Counted from the stretch's first letter, positions 1 to 10,009 are shown. The stretch: 64,000 bases of DNA from Cryptomeria japonica (GCF_030272615.1 NC_081412.1:479043157-479107156), one strand, 5' to 3'. The notes: generated from the sequence alone by a model not told the origin. A program made the numbers and translations.

Positions 1-427
1 TAGTATTATCAGCTCTTTATTATTGCAATTGCTCATCTTGTTCCCACTGCATAAGAGTAAGAGGCTGGCTTACCGCCTATATTTTGGATATTGTAATACT
101 GTCCTCCCGCTGCATAAGCGGTAGAGTTGATTCGAATTTCATTTCTAGTCCTCCTGCTGAACAAGTGGTTGAGTGATTGCATTCTTCAGTTCTTTGGCTT
201 GTCCTTGGCTGGTTTACCGCCAAGTGATTGCATTGTTTTCATTATCCTGCTGTATAAGCGGAAGGGGCTGGCTTGCCGCCCAAAGATTGTAATCATTTTC
301 AGTTATTGTCATCTAACGATCCCCTCGACATTGTATGCTCTCACCCTCTCAGATTGGGCTCTCGGTGATCAGAAAGTGGAGGGTTACTTTCAGCAGCATT
401 TGGTGTTCATTTGCTAACCATAACAAG
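1..427. repeat. Tail of an unidentified LTR-type repeat with degenerate tandem units
   Basis: Three to five degenerate units of roughly 60-70 bp share the words CTGTATAAGCGGAAG, GGCTGGCTTACCGCC and GATTGTAAT (around 45-90, 110-130, 205-225 and 245-290). The block closes with a unique stretch (330-420) reading GGCTCTCGGTGATCAG then AAAGTGGAGGGTTAC. It looks like part of an LTR or untranslated leader cut by the window edge. No coding potential is recognised; the 96-codon open frame across it is repeat-derived. Confidence 0.35.
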
Positions 428-689
428 TGTTGTGTTGAATGTAACTTTGTGACAAAACCAAAAATAATAATTGTGGGGATATTACATTTAGGTTTAGTTG
501 TCCTAGGTTAGCAATGATCGTGATCTTTAACCTTTGTTTATGAGAGGGATGTGTCTTGTCATTGGAGTAGGTCATGGTTTGAGTCCAAAATCCATGGTAG
601 AGTGTTAGGATCGAGTTTGAGGACAAATTGCCAGAGGTTGTAAAAAAATTGTCAAATATTGTCATGTTGCAAAGTTGTCAGGAAAGATG

Positions 690-1426
690 TCAAGGTAAGT
701 GGAACTAAGATTTCCTCTAGGGGTCGTTTTTCCACCCTTTGTAGGATGGTCAAAATCAAGTCTTGAGTAATAAGGGTTGCTTCAGCGCAGTGCAAGAAAA
801 GAAAATTTCCTTGTCATAGTTGACTATTTACTCCTAAGGAAGGTTTGCAAGTAAAAGTGAAAAGAAAAAGTGGAATTTCCTTGTCGACCATGAATTTCCA
901 CCCGTTGACAAGTTGGAAATCTAAACTTCCTTGCACAGGTCGAATTTCCACTCCTATAGATCAAGTGTTGAATGAAAAATGAAGAAAAGGAAAACTTCTA
1001 GTTTCCTCCTAGGGGTCATTTTTCCACCCTTTGAAATTGAGTGAATTATAAATTGTAATTGAAGGAAAGGAAGTGAAAGTGGAATCTTCCTCCTAAGCGT
1101 CGATTTTCCACTCTAAGTGAAAATTTACAAGTAAAAATCAAGAAAGAGTGGAATTTCCTTGTTGACCACAAAATCCCATCCTTTGGAAAAACTTCCTAGT
1201 GTCCTCCTAGGGATCAATTTTCCACCCTCTAGGTAAGTTGATGAATAATGCAAGAGAAATCAAACAGGGAAGGATGAAAAAGATTTTCCACTCTTGGGAG
1301 ATGAGTTGATGTAAGTTAAATAAATGGAAAGTTGAGAGGAAAGAATGGAAATTTCCTCCTACCACTCGAATTTCCACCCTTTTTTGGCCAAGTTTACTAA
1401 GCAGAGTGCAAAACTTCCTAGTTTCT
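690..1426. repeat. TTTCCTCC / TTTCCACCC degenerate tandem array, left part
   Basis: About ten copies of a loose unit alternate TTTCCTCCTAGGGGTCG-like and TTTTCCACCCTTTG-like words at 45-100 bp spacing (near 729, 895, 944, 1020, 1096, 1220, 1290 and 1365). It lies in the U3 of E1 and continues at 4785 after the insertion. Confidence 0.7.
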
Positions 1427-1480
1427 TGTAATGTCCCTACTAGTTAGAGATCACTATCCTGCAAAACAGATCGTTAGAAT

Positions 1481-1488
<8 letters not shown>

Positions 1489-1544
<56 letters not shown>
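1489..1544. repeat. (TA)28 microsatellite
   Basis: Uninterrupted TA dinucleotide tract of 56 bases just inside the 1427-4784 insertion. It accounts for the run of alternating Tyr/Ile codons in an open frame here, which is not a gene. Confidence 0.95.
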
Positions 1545-1545
<1 letters not shown>

Positions 1546-1627
1546 CTTATCTAACTTGCAATTTAACTTTAAAATACTTAATTAACACTAATCACAATTC
1601 TTATCTAATAAAAAGGATACGAATGCC

Positions 1628-1995
1628 ATACGGAGATATGTCCTTAGGCGGCTATGAAGCTCGCCTTCTTGGAACCCATCTTGGTTCCAAGCCATCCAGG
1701 AAATCGAAGGTGAATTCGATTCTTGTCTTGGATGTAATTTCTTACACCCAAGCCATCCAGGAAATCAAAGGTTAATTCGATTCCTGTCTTGGATGTAACT
1801 ACTTACACCCAAGTCATCCAGGAAATCGAAGGTTAATTCGATTCCTATCTTGGGTGTAATTTCTTACACACAAGCCATCCAAGGAAGACCATATGTCAAT
1901 TCCTTGCCTTGGATGATGCATCTCATCATCCAAGTCCATCAGAGGGGACCGGCCAAATCCGTCTCTTCTTGGTTGAACTTAGTCAACCAAGCCAT
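1628..1995. repeat. 61-bp tandem repeat, about six units, with hairpin-forming junctions
   Basis: The word AAGCCATCCAGGAAATC and variants recur at 1689, 1750, 1811, 1872, 1932 and 1989 (periods 61, 61, 61, 60, 57). Each unit boundary pairs CTTGGATGTAA with TTACACCCAAG across a short loop, so every junction can fold into a hairpin. The array degrades at its right end, next to the hAT element. Confidence 0.85.
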
Positions 1996-2406
1996 ATATA
2001 TGCATATAGATTCTTAGTATATACCAAAGTTCCCAGACTCGGACTCGGCTCTGACTCGGCAAGGCTGACTCGACTCGTGACTCGGCTCGGACTCGGCAAT
2101 GACTCGGCAACGACTCGGCAATATAAGAAAACCCTTGAAATTTAGAGATTTTTAACGATTTAAAACTTGTTTCATACACCCATTATTGAATTAAGCTTAA
2201 AGACACTATAACATCATCAAATAAAAGCTAATTTGATCACATACATAAACATACATCCATCATATGCGTAGAAATGTAAATTGTAGCTGAAGGAATTAGA
2301 AAACATAGATATATAGAGTTATAAATGTTGTCCAATGTATATAAAATCCATGACTTCAAATGTTCCCAAACATATATGTAACTGTAAAGTGTAAACAAAA
2401 ACAAGT

Positions 2407-2535
2407 CTATGGCTCAGGCTCTAGCTCAGCCTCGTCTATCTGCCTCCTAGAAAGGCGTCTAAGGTAGGTCCTGGATGACTGAGTAGCCATAGTCTCTGCC
2501 TGTGATGTCCCAGTCTGAGTAGCCATAGGTGTTGG
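2407..2535 (-). pseudogene. Possible C-terminal tail of a hAT transposase
   Basis: On the minus strand a frame ending at the stop at 2407-2409 reads ...TSQAETMATQSSRTYLRR and closes LSRRQIDEAELEPEP. A basic Arg-rich stretch followed by an acidic tail resembles hAT transposase ends, and its position inside a hAT element supports this. No BED zinc finger or dimerisation domain is visible, so only a relic remains. The assignment rests on context more than on sequence. Confidence 0.3.
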
Positions 2536-2854
2536 GGACGAGGGGACGTGTTTCCGGGACGGGGGGACCAAGGGCCTAAGTTTGGGGACGGTGACGAGGG
2601 GGTGGCGGGGTGGTGGTGCTGATATAGTTATACATATACATATAGTACTTGAAAAACTAGTTTTGAAAAGATGTATGACAGTATTACAGTATAAGAATTA
2701 CATTTTCAAATGAGACTATAGGAAATTTGAAATACTAAATCTAAATACCAATTACCAAGATTTCTAAGTTGCATTGTTATATGGAGCCTAATCAGAGTCA
2801 GAGGTTAGATTTTCCCTACTTCTATCGGCGCGGTTTCCCCCTATATTTTTCAAT

Positions 2855-2965
2855 GGGGGTTTGGGGGCAGCGCCCCCAACTTGGGGTCAAGGGGCAGCGC
2901 CCCTTGCGCGTTCCCTGTCGCGATACAGGGTGGGGTCGAGGGGCAGCGCCCCGCGAGGCCAAAAA
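2855..2965. repeat. GC-rich hairpin cluster (GGGGCAGCGCCCC)
   Basis: Three nearly perfect palindromes of the form GGGGGCAGCGCCCCC or GGGGCAGCGCCCC occur within about 100 bp, plus CCCTGTCGCGATACAGGG. They lie within the hAT element and stand out against AT-rich surroundings. Strong local secondary structure is expected. Confidence 0.8.
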
Positions 2966-3399
2966 TACTTTTATTGTTTTCTAAAGGCATCGGGTGTTAT
3001 AAGAAAGGGAAATGGCGAAAAAAGTCATTAAAAAATGTTATGTTTTTTTTTTTTTTTTTACTGCACTTTATTAAGTGACTCCAGCCAGGTCACGACCCTC
3101 GGACTCGGTGAGTCAGGGAATGACTCGCCTGACTCGGCGAGTCAAGCGAGTCACGCCCTCTGACCCGTCCGAGCTCGGGTCAGGGTCACCGTGACCCGGC
3201 AAGGGTCACCCGGCTTGCTGACTCGCGTGACTCGCGTGACTCGCCGCGAGTCACGGAACTCTGGTATATACTGCCTACCAAGGATTATCATAATCCCTCC
3301 ATTAGACTAAGGGCATTTCTTCCCAATAGCCTCCATCATATAGCCACATCATTCATATTACATTCTATAATTCATTATCATTTCCATTCCATAATCCAC

Positions 3400-3605
3400 A
3401 TTTACATATTCCTATGTTAACATGTATTCGGTAACATATATTCAAAAAATATTCATTAACATGTCCTCAGGAAGATTCATTAACATATAAAGAAATATTC
3501 ATAAACATATATTCAGAACTATTCATTACCATATATTCACAAATATTCATTAACATATTTTCATGACTATTCATTAACATGTATTAAAATATTCATTACT
3601 ATATA
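3400..3605. repeat. AT-rich minisatellite, ATTCATTAACATATATTC units
   Basis: About seven imperfect units of 25-31 bp built on ATTCATTAACATATATTCA. Located just right of the hAT element within the 1427-4784 insertion. Non-coding. Confidence 0.75.
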
Positions 3606-3645
3606 TGTGTGTGTGTGGCACACACGTCCACACACATATATCGTC
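3604..3645. repeat. TGTGTGTG...CACACACA palindrome
   Basis: TATATGTGTGTGTGTGG is followed by CACACACGTCCACACACATATA, giving an inverted repeat that can fold into a long stem. Probably expanded dinucleotide arms. Confidence 0.7.
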
Positions 3646-4264
3646 TGTGAACCGCAGACATCACTTACCTGTCGCAGTCTGCAGTCTGCTGTTGAAGCTC
3701 CTAGACTGTAGTCCGCTTGCTATCCACCCATCTCCTTTCCTGTCGTATCACTTGTAATGTCCTCTACTAAGTCTTGGCTTGTTTAACCATAATTAATCCA
3801 TCTCGACATACTTTGGCTTAAACTAAATTGATTAGGAGACAAAACTATTTTTAACATGAATCCAATCAGTGATAACCAAGAACATAAGCTTCTTCCTGAT
3901 ATAATCTAAACATATACTAATATTTGTTATTAATATACATATAGTTTTTTATATATTTAAAGACATTATTTATTCTTAGATCTTATCATTATATTACTGC
4001 AGATGCAGAACTTATAAAACATTATAATAATAATAATAATTATTATTATTATTTTTATTATCTAGATTTATATTAATATTAATTTTTGTAGAGGAATGTT
4101 ATCGGGCTTCAAATATCGATCATATATATTAAACACGATCCTATGCATACCCCCAAGAACAAGGATGATACCGCCTGCACTTCCTTACTCCCCGTCCCTT
4201 CTCCTTCCCCCCTGGTCCTGCGGTTTGTATGGTTTAAATACTCGTGGAGGGGAGTAGTCGTGTC

Positions 4265-4425
4265 CCTCCACGAGGTCCCTTCCTTGGAAGGGGTGTGACG
4301 GGTCGCAGCGTAGGCTGCGGCTACCGTTACACTACTTCCCTTCCGAGGGGAGGGGTGTGACGGTAGTCGCAGCCTATGCTGCGGCTTCCCGTCCCACCAC
4401 TTCCCGCGGGGGGGAAGAGGGGTCC
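4265..4425. repeat. 62-bp GC-rich duplication in AT-rich surroundings
   Basis: The block beginning GGGGTGTGACGG recurs at 4290 and 4352, each followed by GTCGCAGC-like and GCTGCGGCT-like words and by a CACTACTTCCC or CACCACTTCCC tail. It is unusually GC-rich beside the AT-rich stretches at 3890-4080 and 4450-4760. No function is assigned. Confidence 0.6.
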
Positions 4426-4784
4426 ACGTGTTCTTCCCGTGAGGGCACGAAGCTTGTTCATTTCCCCATCTTAATACATTTAAATATATTAATGTGTTTC
4501 TCCATTTTTAAATATAATAATTTATTCCTCGTAAATAACATATTAATATTATTTAATAATTTAATTCCTCCTTTAGTATATTAACCATATTTAATATATT
4601 ACATCATTTTAATAATTGATTTCATCTCATTTCAAGAATAATTATTAATATATATTAATTAAAAATAATTATTTAATAAATAAATAAATTTCAAATAATC
4701 ATTCGTTTGTTAATCATTATATTAATTAATAATAATATTTGCTTTATTTAGGATTGATATAACGATTAGGGAGGGGACATGACA

Positions 4785-5150
4785 TTTCCTCCTAGGGGTT
4801 GAAATTCCACACTTGTCAAAAATCAAGACTTCCTTGTGCATATCGATTTTCCACCCTTGGTCTAATTTGAATAATAAAAGGAAAGTGAAATTTTAAAGCA
4901 ATGAAATTGGAATTTCCTTGTTAGGTTTGAATTTCTACTCCAATTGTGATGAACTTTCAAGAGCTAAAATCAAATTTCCTTGTCTTGTGCGTTTTTCCAC
5001 TCCAAGTCTTGGTGACTAATGGATGATTAAAAGGGAGAGTGGAAAAGCTTCTAGACGTGGAACTTGTACCCTTAATTTAAAAATGAAAATTTCCTCCCAA
5101 GCATCGAATTTCCACCCTTTGAGCAGATGATAAATGAAGGGAAAATGTCA
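4785..5150. repeat. TTTCCTCC / TTTCCACCC degenerate tandem array, right part
   Basis: Direct continuation of the 690-1426 array after the insertion. Units occur near 4785, 4847, 4925, 4990 and 5105, with the same CCTCCTAGGGGTTG and TTTTCCACCCTTGG words. Confidence 0.7.
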
Positions 5151-5862
5151 GCGAATTTTCACCTTAACATTTAATTCAAAATTTTCCAAAGAAAGTCACC
5201 TATGAAGGAAGGAGGATTCAAATTTCAAATCACAAATTCAAAATCACCAAGGAAATTCGCAGGTCAAAGGAGCAGCTCCAAAAATTCACAAGGCAAAGCC
5301 AAATCGTGAGTGGAAGGAGGATAATCAGACCAAAATCGTGAGAGAGAAGAGGCATTTTGCAAGGGAAGAGGAAGATAAATTCCCAGTTAGAATAAGTTCC
5401 AGAATTCAAATTCAGATCCGACTTGATTCGGTCAGCATTGGAAGACAAATTTAGAGGCAATTATTGAGTTAAAGAGAGGTCCAATCGAATATCACAGCCA
5501 TATTGTTTTAAGGCCTCTCAATTCTGAAGCAAGTTACAGGTTTGGTGGATTAGCACTTCCAGATTTGAGGTCATAATCAGACCTTGTCAATTGTTGAAAA
5601 TCAGGTTTTAAGGCCAGTTTTATGAAGTTTCATGTTCAAATCTTGTAACATCATGGCTTCATTTTCAAATTAAGCATCGAAAGTGTTGAATTCTGATTTT
5701 AGAGATTTATTTGAAAGTCATAAGTGAAAGTCAGAACTTAAGTTTGATTTTGGAATTGGCAATTGGTTCATCATTCTTAGGCTTAGCCTTGACATTTAAA
5801 GCATTTCAATTATTATTCATCTTCAAAATCAAAGTTTTGTAATTTGAGTTTCCTGCAAGAAG

Positions 5863-5928
5863 ATGTCGGGATCAAAGGCAGGAGGAAGTGCAAGGAAAAG
5901 AAAAGGATGGATGAAGAATGATGACCGA
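5863..5928 (+). pseudogene. Vestigial start of the U3-encoded ORF
   Basis: ATGTCGGGATC opens a 21-codon frame (MSGSKAGGSARKRKG, then a stop). The context TGCAAGAAG-ATGTCGGG parallels GCAGGAAC-ATGTCGGG at 13517, where the long ORF of the giant solo LTR begins. Downstream sequence to 6530 is purine-rich and shows no recognisable remainder of the ORF. I read it as the start codon region of the same gene after loss or replacement of the body. It could also be chance similarity. Confidence 0.35.
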
Positions 5929-6538
5929 TGAAGGATAAGGACTCACAATTTCAAAAGGAAAGAAAAAATCAACACATTCGAGATGATGGCGGTCAAAGAG
6001 AGAGATACCTCAACATTGCAAGAAAAACAAAGTCAGGAACAACATGAAGATCATATCAAGGAAAGAAGACAACAAAGAAGAATGCCAAGGATGGAAATGA
6101 AATGCAATTGCAAAGACTTGTTTGAGAATGGGAAGAAAAATTACAAGGCATGAAGGATTCCCAAACATGAAAATGTAGAGATGAAATTCAAGGAAATTGC
6201 TAAGAAGATTGTTTTATAAAAGATAAACATGCTGAGGTGGGGCCCAGTAATCACTTTTCCAATCAGAGAGTTCCAAGTCAAACAAGTCCGAAAACATTGA
6301 ACCTGACTCATCCAAAGGTGGAGCAGGTGATACACGGCACTTTATCAAATATTGTTTCACATACCTAAACTATTTTCTCATTGGTTAGACTTCAAAAGAG
6401 GGCATGTGTCCAAATGATGTAATTATTTCATTGGCCAGGGAAGAGTTTGTTGTAACTAACCCTAATTAGGTTTTCATTGTATAGTATTGGCCATTGATTT
6501 GGGAATCAATCTTGGCCCTTGAATTGTAATGAGACCTC

Positions 6539-6546
6539 TATATAAG
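6539..6546 (+). promoter_or_regulatory. TATA box of the E1 LTR
   Basis: CTCTATATAAGG lies 788 bp before the LTR end. AATAAA follows at 6597-6602 and another AATAAA near 6650, consistent with a U3-R boundary and polyadenylation in R. The same arrangement recurs at 21867 and 24815. Confidence 0.6.
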
Positions 6547-7331
6547 GCCCAGTCTTCTCATTGTAAAGGTTAATAGCTAATAGTTCATAGTTAGTGAATA
6601 AAAAGTAGCAGTAGGGTAGGAGAAAAGGAGATTGTTGCCAAGACTTGATGTAATAAACATACTTTCTTCATTGAAGTTATGGTGAATTTTGGTGTGCTAT
6701 TTCAACTTATTACACTGTCTCTACTTCTCATAGCGTAGATCTTTATTAGATGAATGGAAGACATTATTGTTGATGAATGGTGAACCTATGTTCATACCAC
6801 TTGGAGTTTGTTGATTGCAAATTGCAGTGCATGGTCAAAGTGAACTTGATTAAAAGTTTAACTTCAATCATTGTATGCTCATTGTTCATAATGTTGGTGT
6901 GCATGGGTGATATGAAAATCATTTGCTTATCCTTAGGAGTTTGCACCTTCTTTGTGTAGTTGTTTTCGCATGGCGAAACAAAGCTTGGTTTGGTTGCCCC
7001 TAATCAATAGTCATTTCTTACATTCTTAGGATTAGTATAAGCTTTCTAAATCCTTATCTCTTTTGTCTTTTATTTCCCAAGTAGTTAAATCAGTTTTCAC
7101 TTTCCAGTAGAGTTCAAGCAAAACGCAAGTCCCCTTATGATTCCAGCAAAATTACATCATATCACTAAGTCTATCCACAACATTTAAGTCACATAGTTTG
7201 CATTGTAAACCTTGGAGTTTACTTATTTGATCACATCATTCAGCATATAAGGTTTCTTTGTTCAAGAGAGGATTGAATACCTTGGTATTTTATTTTGTGT
7301 TCAAGGTGCATAAAAAACACATCAACATAAT

Positions 7332-7343
7332 TGGCGCTAGGAG
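7332..7343 (+). other. Primer-binding site of E1
   Basis: TGGCGCTAGGAG starts five bases after the LTR end. The core TGGCGCTAG is identical in E2 and E3 at the equivalent position. I could not match it confidently to a plant tRNA 3' end; only TGGCGC is shared with tRNA-Asp-type or Arg-type sites. Confidence 0.6.
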
Positions 7344-7639
7344 GGCATGAACAATATTAATGCCTAAATGCGAGTCTTAAGCATGCGAACAATTGTATTT
7401 GTGAACGTCAAAGCTTATCAATTCAATGGAAAATCATTGGATAGTCATCTTCTACACTGGACAAAATTAGCACAAGAAGGAAGCTGAAAACGCTGGATCA
7501 TCAATGGGATTTGCAAAACAAGGGAGGCATTCAATGTTCAAATCTACCATAGGCTAGAACTAGTTGAGCTTTCTCTTTTAAAATTTGAAAATCCAAAAAA
7601 TCCAAAAATCAAAAAATTCAAAAAAAGAAAGATTTCTCA

Positions 7640-9213
7640 ATGGATGGGCAAAAGTTTCATCATTCGCGTGACCAAGGTGATCAACAAGTTGATATCCTTC
7701 AACTTTGGTGGACTTTGAATGCACAGCTACACCCATGTAGCTTGTCTGAATTCGCAGTACCTGGGTAGTGTAGAATCCATGAGACTACAAAACATGATGA
7801 GAGGCATTGTCTAACATTCTTGTCAAGAGTTGAACTAGCACTACAAGGAAAACTCTTCTTTTGGGATATCCCCAAGACGGAAGTGTTCGTATAATCAAAT
7901 ATTTTCAATGTTCCACAATGTAACAACCAATTTACAAGGTTTAGAGGATTGATTGAAAATTAGTTGAGTCTCAATAAAGAATTAGGTTTGGAGAGTATAT
8001 TGCTACCTTGGTGGTGTAGGATTCACAATGAACCTCACTCGGTATTCACTTGTTTATTATGTCAAGAGGCCATCAATCAAGTTAGATGTTAGTATGGAAT
8101 ACCAGAGTCACAAAAAGAGTGCATCACTGACAAAATTTGGAGTGCATATCTTTTAGCGGAGTGTAGAAGAACACAAGAACAAGGCATTGCAACATCATCT
8201 GATGGTGACGAAGATAAGTTGCAAGATGTTAGCACAATTCAACTTGGTAATCAGGGCTTAGTAGTGAAGGACTTCGCATATATCTCACCTAAGGAAGTTG
8301 AGGAAGTAGTGGAAGACATCCAAGCAAACAACATAGTAGCAAGTGAAGATCAATGTGTGGAAGCATCAAAGCATGAGGTCCTACATAACATGGATACTTG
8401 TGAAGATCATAAAGGAATTGAGAAGGAAGAACAACATGATTTCAATCAATTTCAAGAAAAGGAAGAGATCCTTGACAATAATTCATTTGTGCAACAAATG
8501 GACATGTTGAATGAAGAGTTACAAGTTATCACAAGTGAGCCCAAATATGAAGAACAATTCGAGAGAGAACTGAAAGATATCATCGCCCAATTCTATTTGA
8601 AGGGGTGTTGAAAGGTCGCATGGAGGAAATATAAAAGGACTCATTGCCGAAGTTGTTTCAAAACAATCTATTTGTGGCAAGAGGCATGTTTCATCATCAA
8701 TTACGACCTCCCGATACATTATTGAATAGTAAACAATTTCCACTTTGGAGCGAGGTACCACCTAAGATTGTATTCGATGAACTAGAGAAATTTTTTGAGC
8801 CTCAACCTATTAAGGAGACCCTAGTTTTTGAAGATATGGTTATAGAGTTAGAGAAGGATGCATGGCTTATGCAAGACAATGAGCCTATTGTTACCATGCA
8901 AGCCAAGTATGAAGAGCAATTCAAGGTGGCGCTACGTCCATTATTGAAGATTCAAGAGGAACTAATAGGTGAAATGTTCCATGCTTATAATCTAAGATTT
9001 TCATTTGAATTCAATTTTCACCACCATATGATCACTGATGAGGATGATTTTGATTTACATGTTTTTGATGCTCGTGGAATGATACATCACCAATGGTGAC
9101 CTCCTAAAGTTGTTGAGGACTTCTTTTCATACAATTTGTTGGTGAATGGCACACATGAATTTCCATTCAAGCATGAAGAACACCAGGTTGTCTCTTTCCT
9201 TGCTCCTAATTAA
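7640..9213 (+). pseudogene. Gag-like protein of the E1/E2/E3 family, decayed copy
   Basis: Begins MDGQKFHHSRDQ and aligns by eye to the E3 protein: LNAQLH, LSEFAVPG, RIHETTKHDE, CLTFLSRVELALQGK, FFWDIPK. Near 8002-8087 it carries WWCRIHNEPHSVFTCLLC followed by QEAINQV, the family's Cys/His motif (C-x2-H-x3-H-x4-C-x2-C). An acidic middle (8219-8611) and a C-terminal block KYEEQFKVALRPLLKIQEEL ... MIHHQW ... HQVVSFLAP (8890-9210) follow. Several in-frame stops and at least one frameshift (near 8610-8640) break it. There is no protease, RT, RNase H or integrase, so it would act as capsid-like Gag only. The start is chosen by alignment to E3. Confidence 0.65.
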
Positions 9214-9225
9214 GAATATTCAAAG

Positions 9226-9440
9226 GTTAATAAATTTGAGGATGATGAGGAGGATATTCAAAGGTTTGAGTAAGAGGAGAATATTGAAAGGGTCAAGCAA
9301 CTTCTCCTCCTCAAACCTCTGAATATTTTCCCTGTCCTTGTCCTTGTCCTTATCCTCGTCCCCCTCTAGAGAAGAAGAAGTATATTCAAAGGCTAATAAA
9401 TTTTTGAACCTTTGAATATTATCCTCCTCTTTGTCCTTAT
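9226..9440. repeat. Inverted repeat at the truncated 3' end of E1
   Basis: GAGGAGGATATTCAAAGGTT (about 9247-9267) is the complement of AACCTTTGAATATTATCC plus TCCTC (about 9411-9434). An inner pair, AATATTGAAAG/GAGGAG versus CTCCTCCTCAAACCTC, is nested within, together with a run of GTCCTT units (9337-9357). It begins right after the gag-like frame ends and may mark the rearrangement that removed the rest of E1. Confidence 0.55.
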
Positions 9441-9639
9441 TGCTGATCCCAGATAAAATATAGGTATTATGTTTATTTTCTTTAACATATGGAAGATTAC
9501 ACTCCATAATGTCTATGACATTCCTACTTAACAATGTTATGATACTCCTTTGAAATTTGTGTTTGCTGTAACCGTACCATATACTTGTAACTTAGCTATC
9601 TTAGATGTATGTAACATGACTAAATCAAGTTTTTGTCGT

Positions 9640-9790
9640 GTGACATCTAAATCACATCTTTTTGTTTATGGAATTTCCCATATTTTGTTTAAAACATAGT
9701 ATGGATGTATAGCTCTTGCGTGGGTATTTATCTCCCCATATTCTATTTAAAACATGGTATGGATGTATAGCTCTTGCATGGGTATTTCCT
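9640..9790. repeat. Tandem duplication, about 65 bp
   Basis: CCCATATT-TTGTTTAAAACATAGTATGGATG, then GCTCTTGCGTGGGTATTT, is repeated immediately with few changes (TCTATTTAAAACATGG ... GCTCTTGCATGGGTATTT). It lies in the spacer between E1 and the retrotransposon beginning at 10010. No gene is seen in 9441-9887. Confidence 0.7.
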
Positions 9791-9887
9791 AATATTATTT
9801 TTCTTGACACAAATTTTCTGTGGCCCCCATTCCTTTGCTAGGCTTTAATATTCTATTTATGAATATAGTTATCTGTTGTTTTGGCAG

Positions 9888-9967
9888 GGAAAATTTGATG
9901 AGAGTTGACATGGAGATAGAGTGCTTTATTTGGGAATGCTGGACAAAAAAGTTTGATATACAGACAG
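9888..9967 (+). other. Exon-like segment of unknown origin
   Basis: TTGTTTTGGCAG precedes an 80-bp segment that ends ACAG followed by GTGATTTG, so acceptor and donor dinucleotides are both present. One frame is open throughout: ENLMRVDMEIECFIWE, then CWTKKFDIQT. A second frame (GKFDES-stop-HGDRVLYLGMLDKK) also looks protein-like with one stop. I do not recognise either. It may be a short exon or exon relic in an otherwise intronic or intergenic spacer, or chance. Confidence 0.2.
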
Positions 9968-10009
9968 GTGATTTGAACTTTTTTGAACATTGACTTATTC
10001 CTTCGACTC

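Larger units (their letters stand above)
2025..3263 (-). mobile_element. hAT-superfamily transposon, non-autonomous (1239 bp)
   Basis: The element starts CAAAGTTCC and ends GGAACTCTG: 9-bp terminal inverted repeats with one mismatch, of the CAGAG-like kind typical of hAT. It is bounded by an 8-bp direct repeat GTATATAC (2017-2024 and 3264-3271), the target-duplication length of hAT elements. Subterminal regions are packed with GACTCGG/GAGTC words (2036-2120 and 3080-3255). Inside are a GGGGACG-rich stretch, GGGGCAGCGCCCC hairpins and a short minus-strand frame resembling a transposase tail. There is no complete transposase. The target site is palindromic, so its orientation is not informative. 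Confidence 0.75.
1427..4784. mobile_element. LTR-like insertion (probable solo LTR) inside the E1 LTR
   Basis: It begins TGTAATGTCC and ends GGGGACATGACA, a terminal inverted pattern usual for plant LTRs. It is flanked by TTTCT (1422-1426) and TTTCC (4785-4789), a 5-bp target duplication with one mismatch. Joining the flanks regenerates the surrounding tandem unit (CTTCCTAGTTTCCTCC, as at 983-998), which is strong empty-site evidence. It contains a (TA) tract, a 61-bp hairpin array, a hAT transposon and GC-rich blocks, but no coding region. A second LTR-type start, TGTAATGTCCTCTACTAAG, occurs at 3753, so an additional boundary or chimerism is possible. Confidence 0.65.
428..7327 (+). mobile_element. 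Giant 5' LTR of element E1, split by a 3.36 kb insertion
   Basis: The right end is well supported: it finishes ACACATCAACA and is followed by a primer-binding site (7332) and a gag-like pseudogene. The left end is uncertain; TGTTGTG at 428 is the best candidate because related LTRs here start TGTTGTG. Removing 1427-4784 leaves about 3.5 kb. U3 holds a degenerate TTTCCTCC/TTTCCACCC array, a 21-codon ATGTCGGG reading frame at 5863 and then a TATA box at 6539; TATA to LTR end is 788 bp, as in sister LTRs. No downstream partner LTR was found, so E1 is truncated on its 3' side. Confidence 0.6.

Noticed and set aside
1431-1775. 114-codon open frame rich in Tyr-Ile
   Set aside because: Produced by the (TA)28 tract and the 61-bp array; no protein character outside them.
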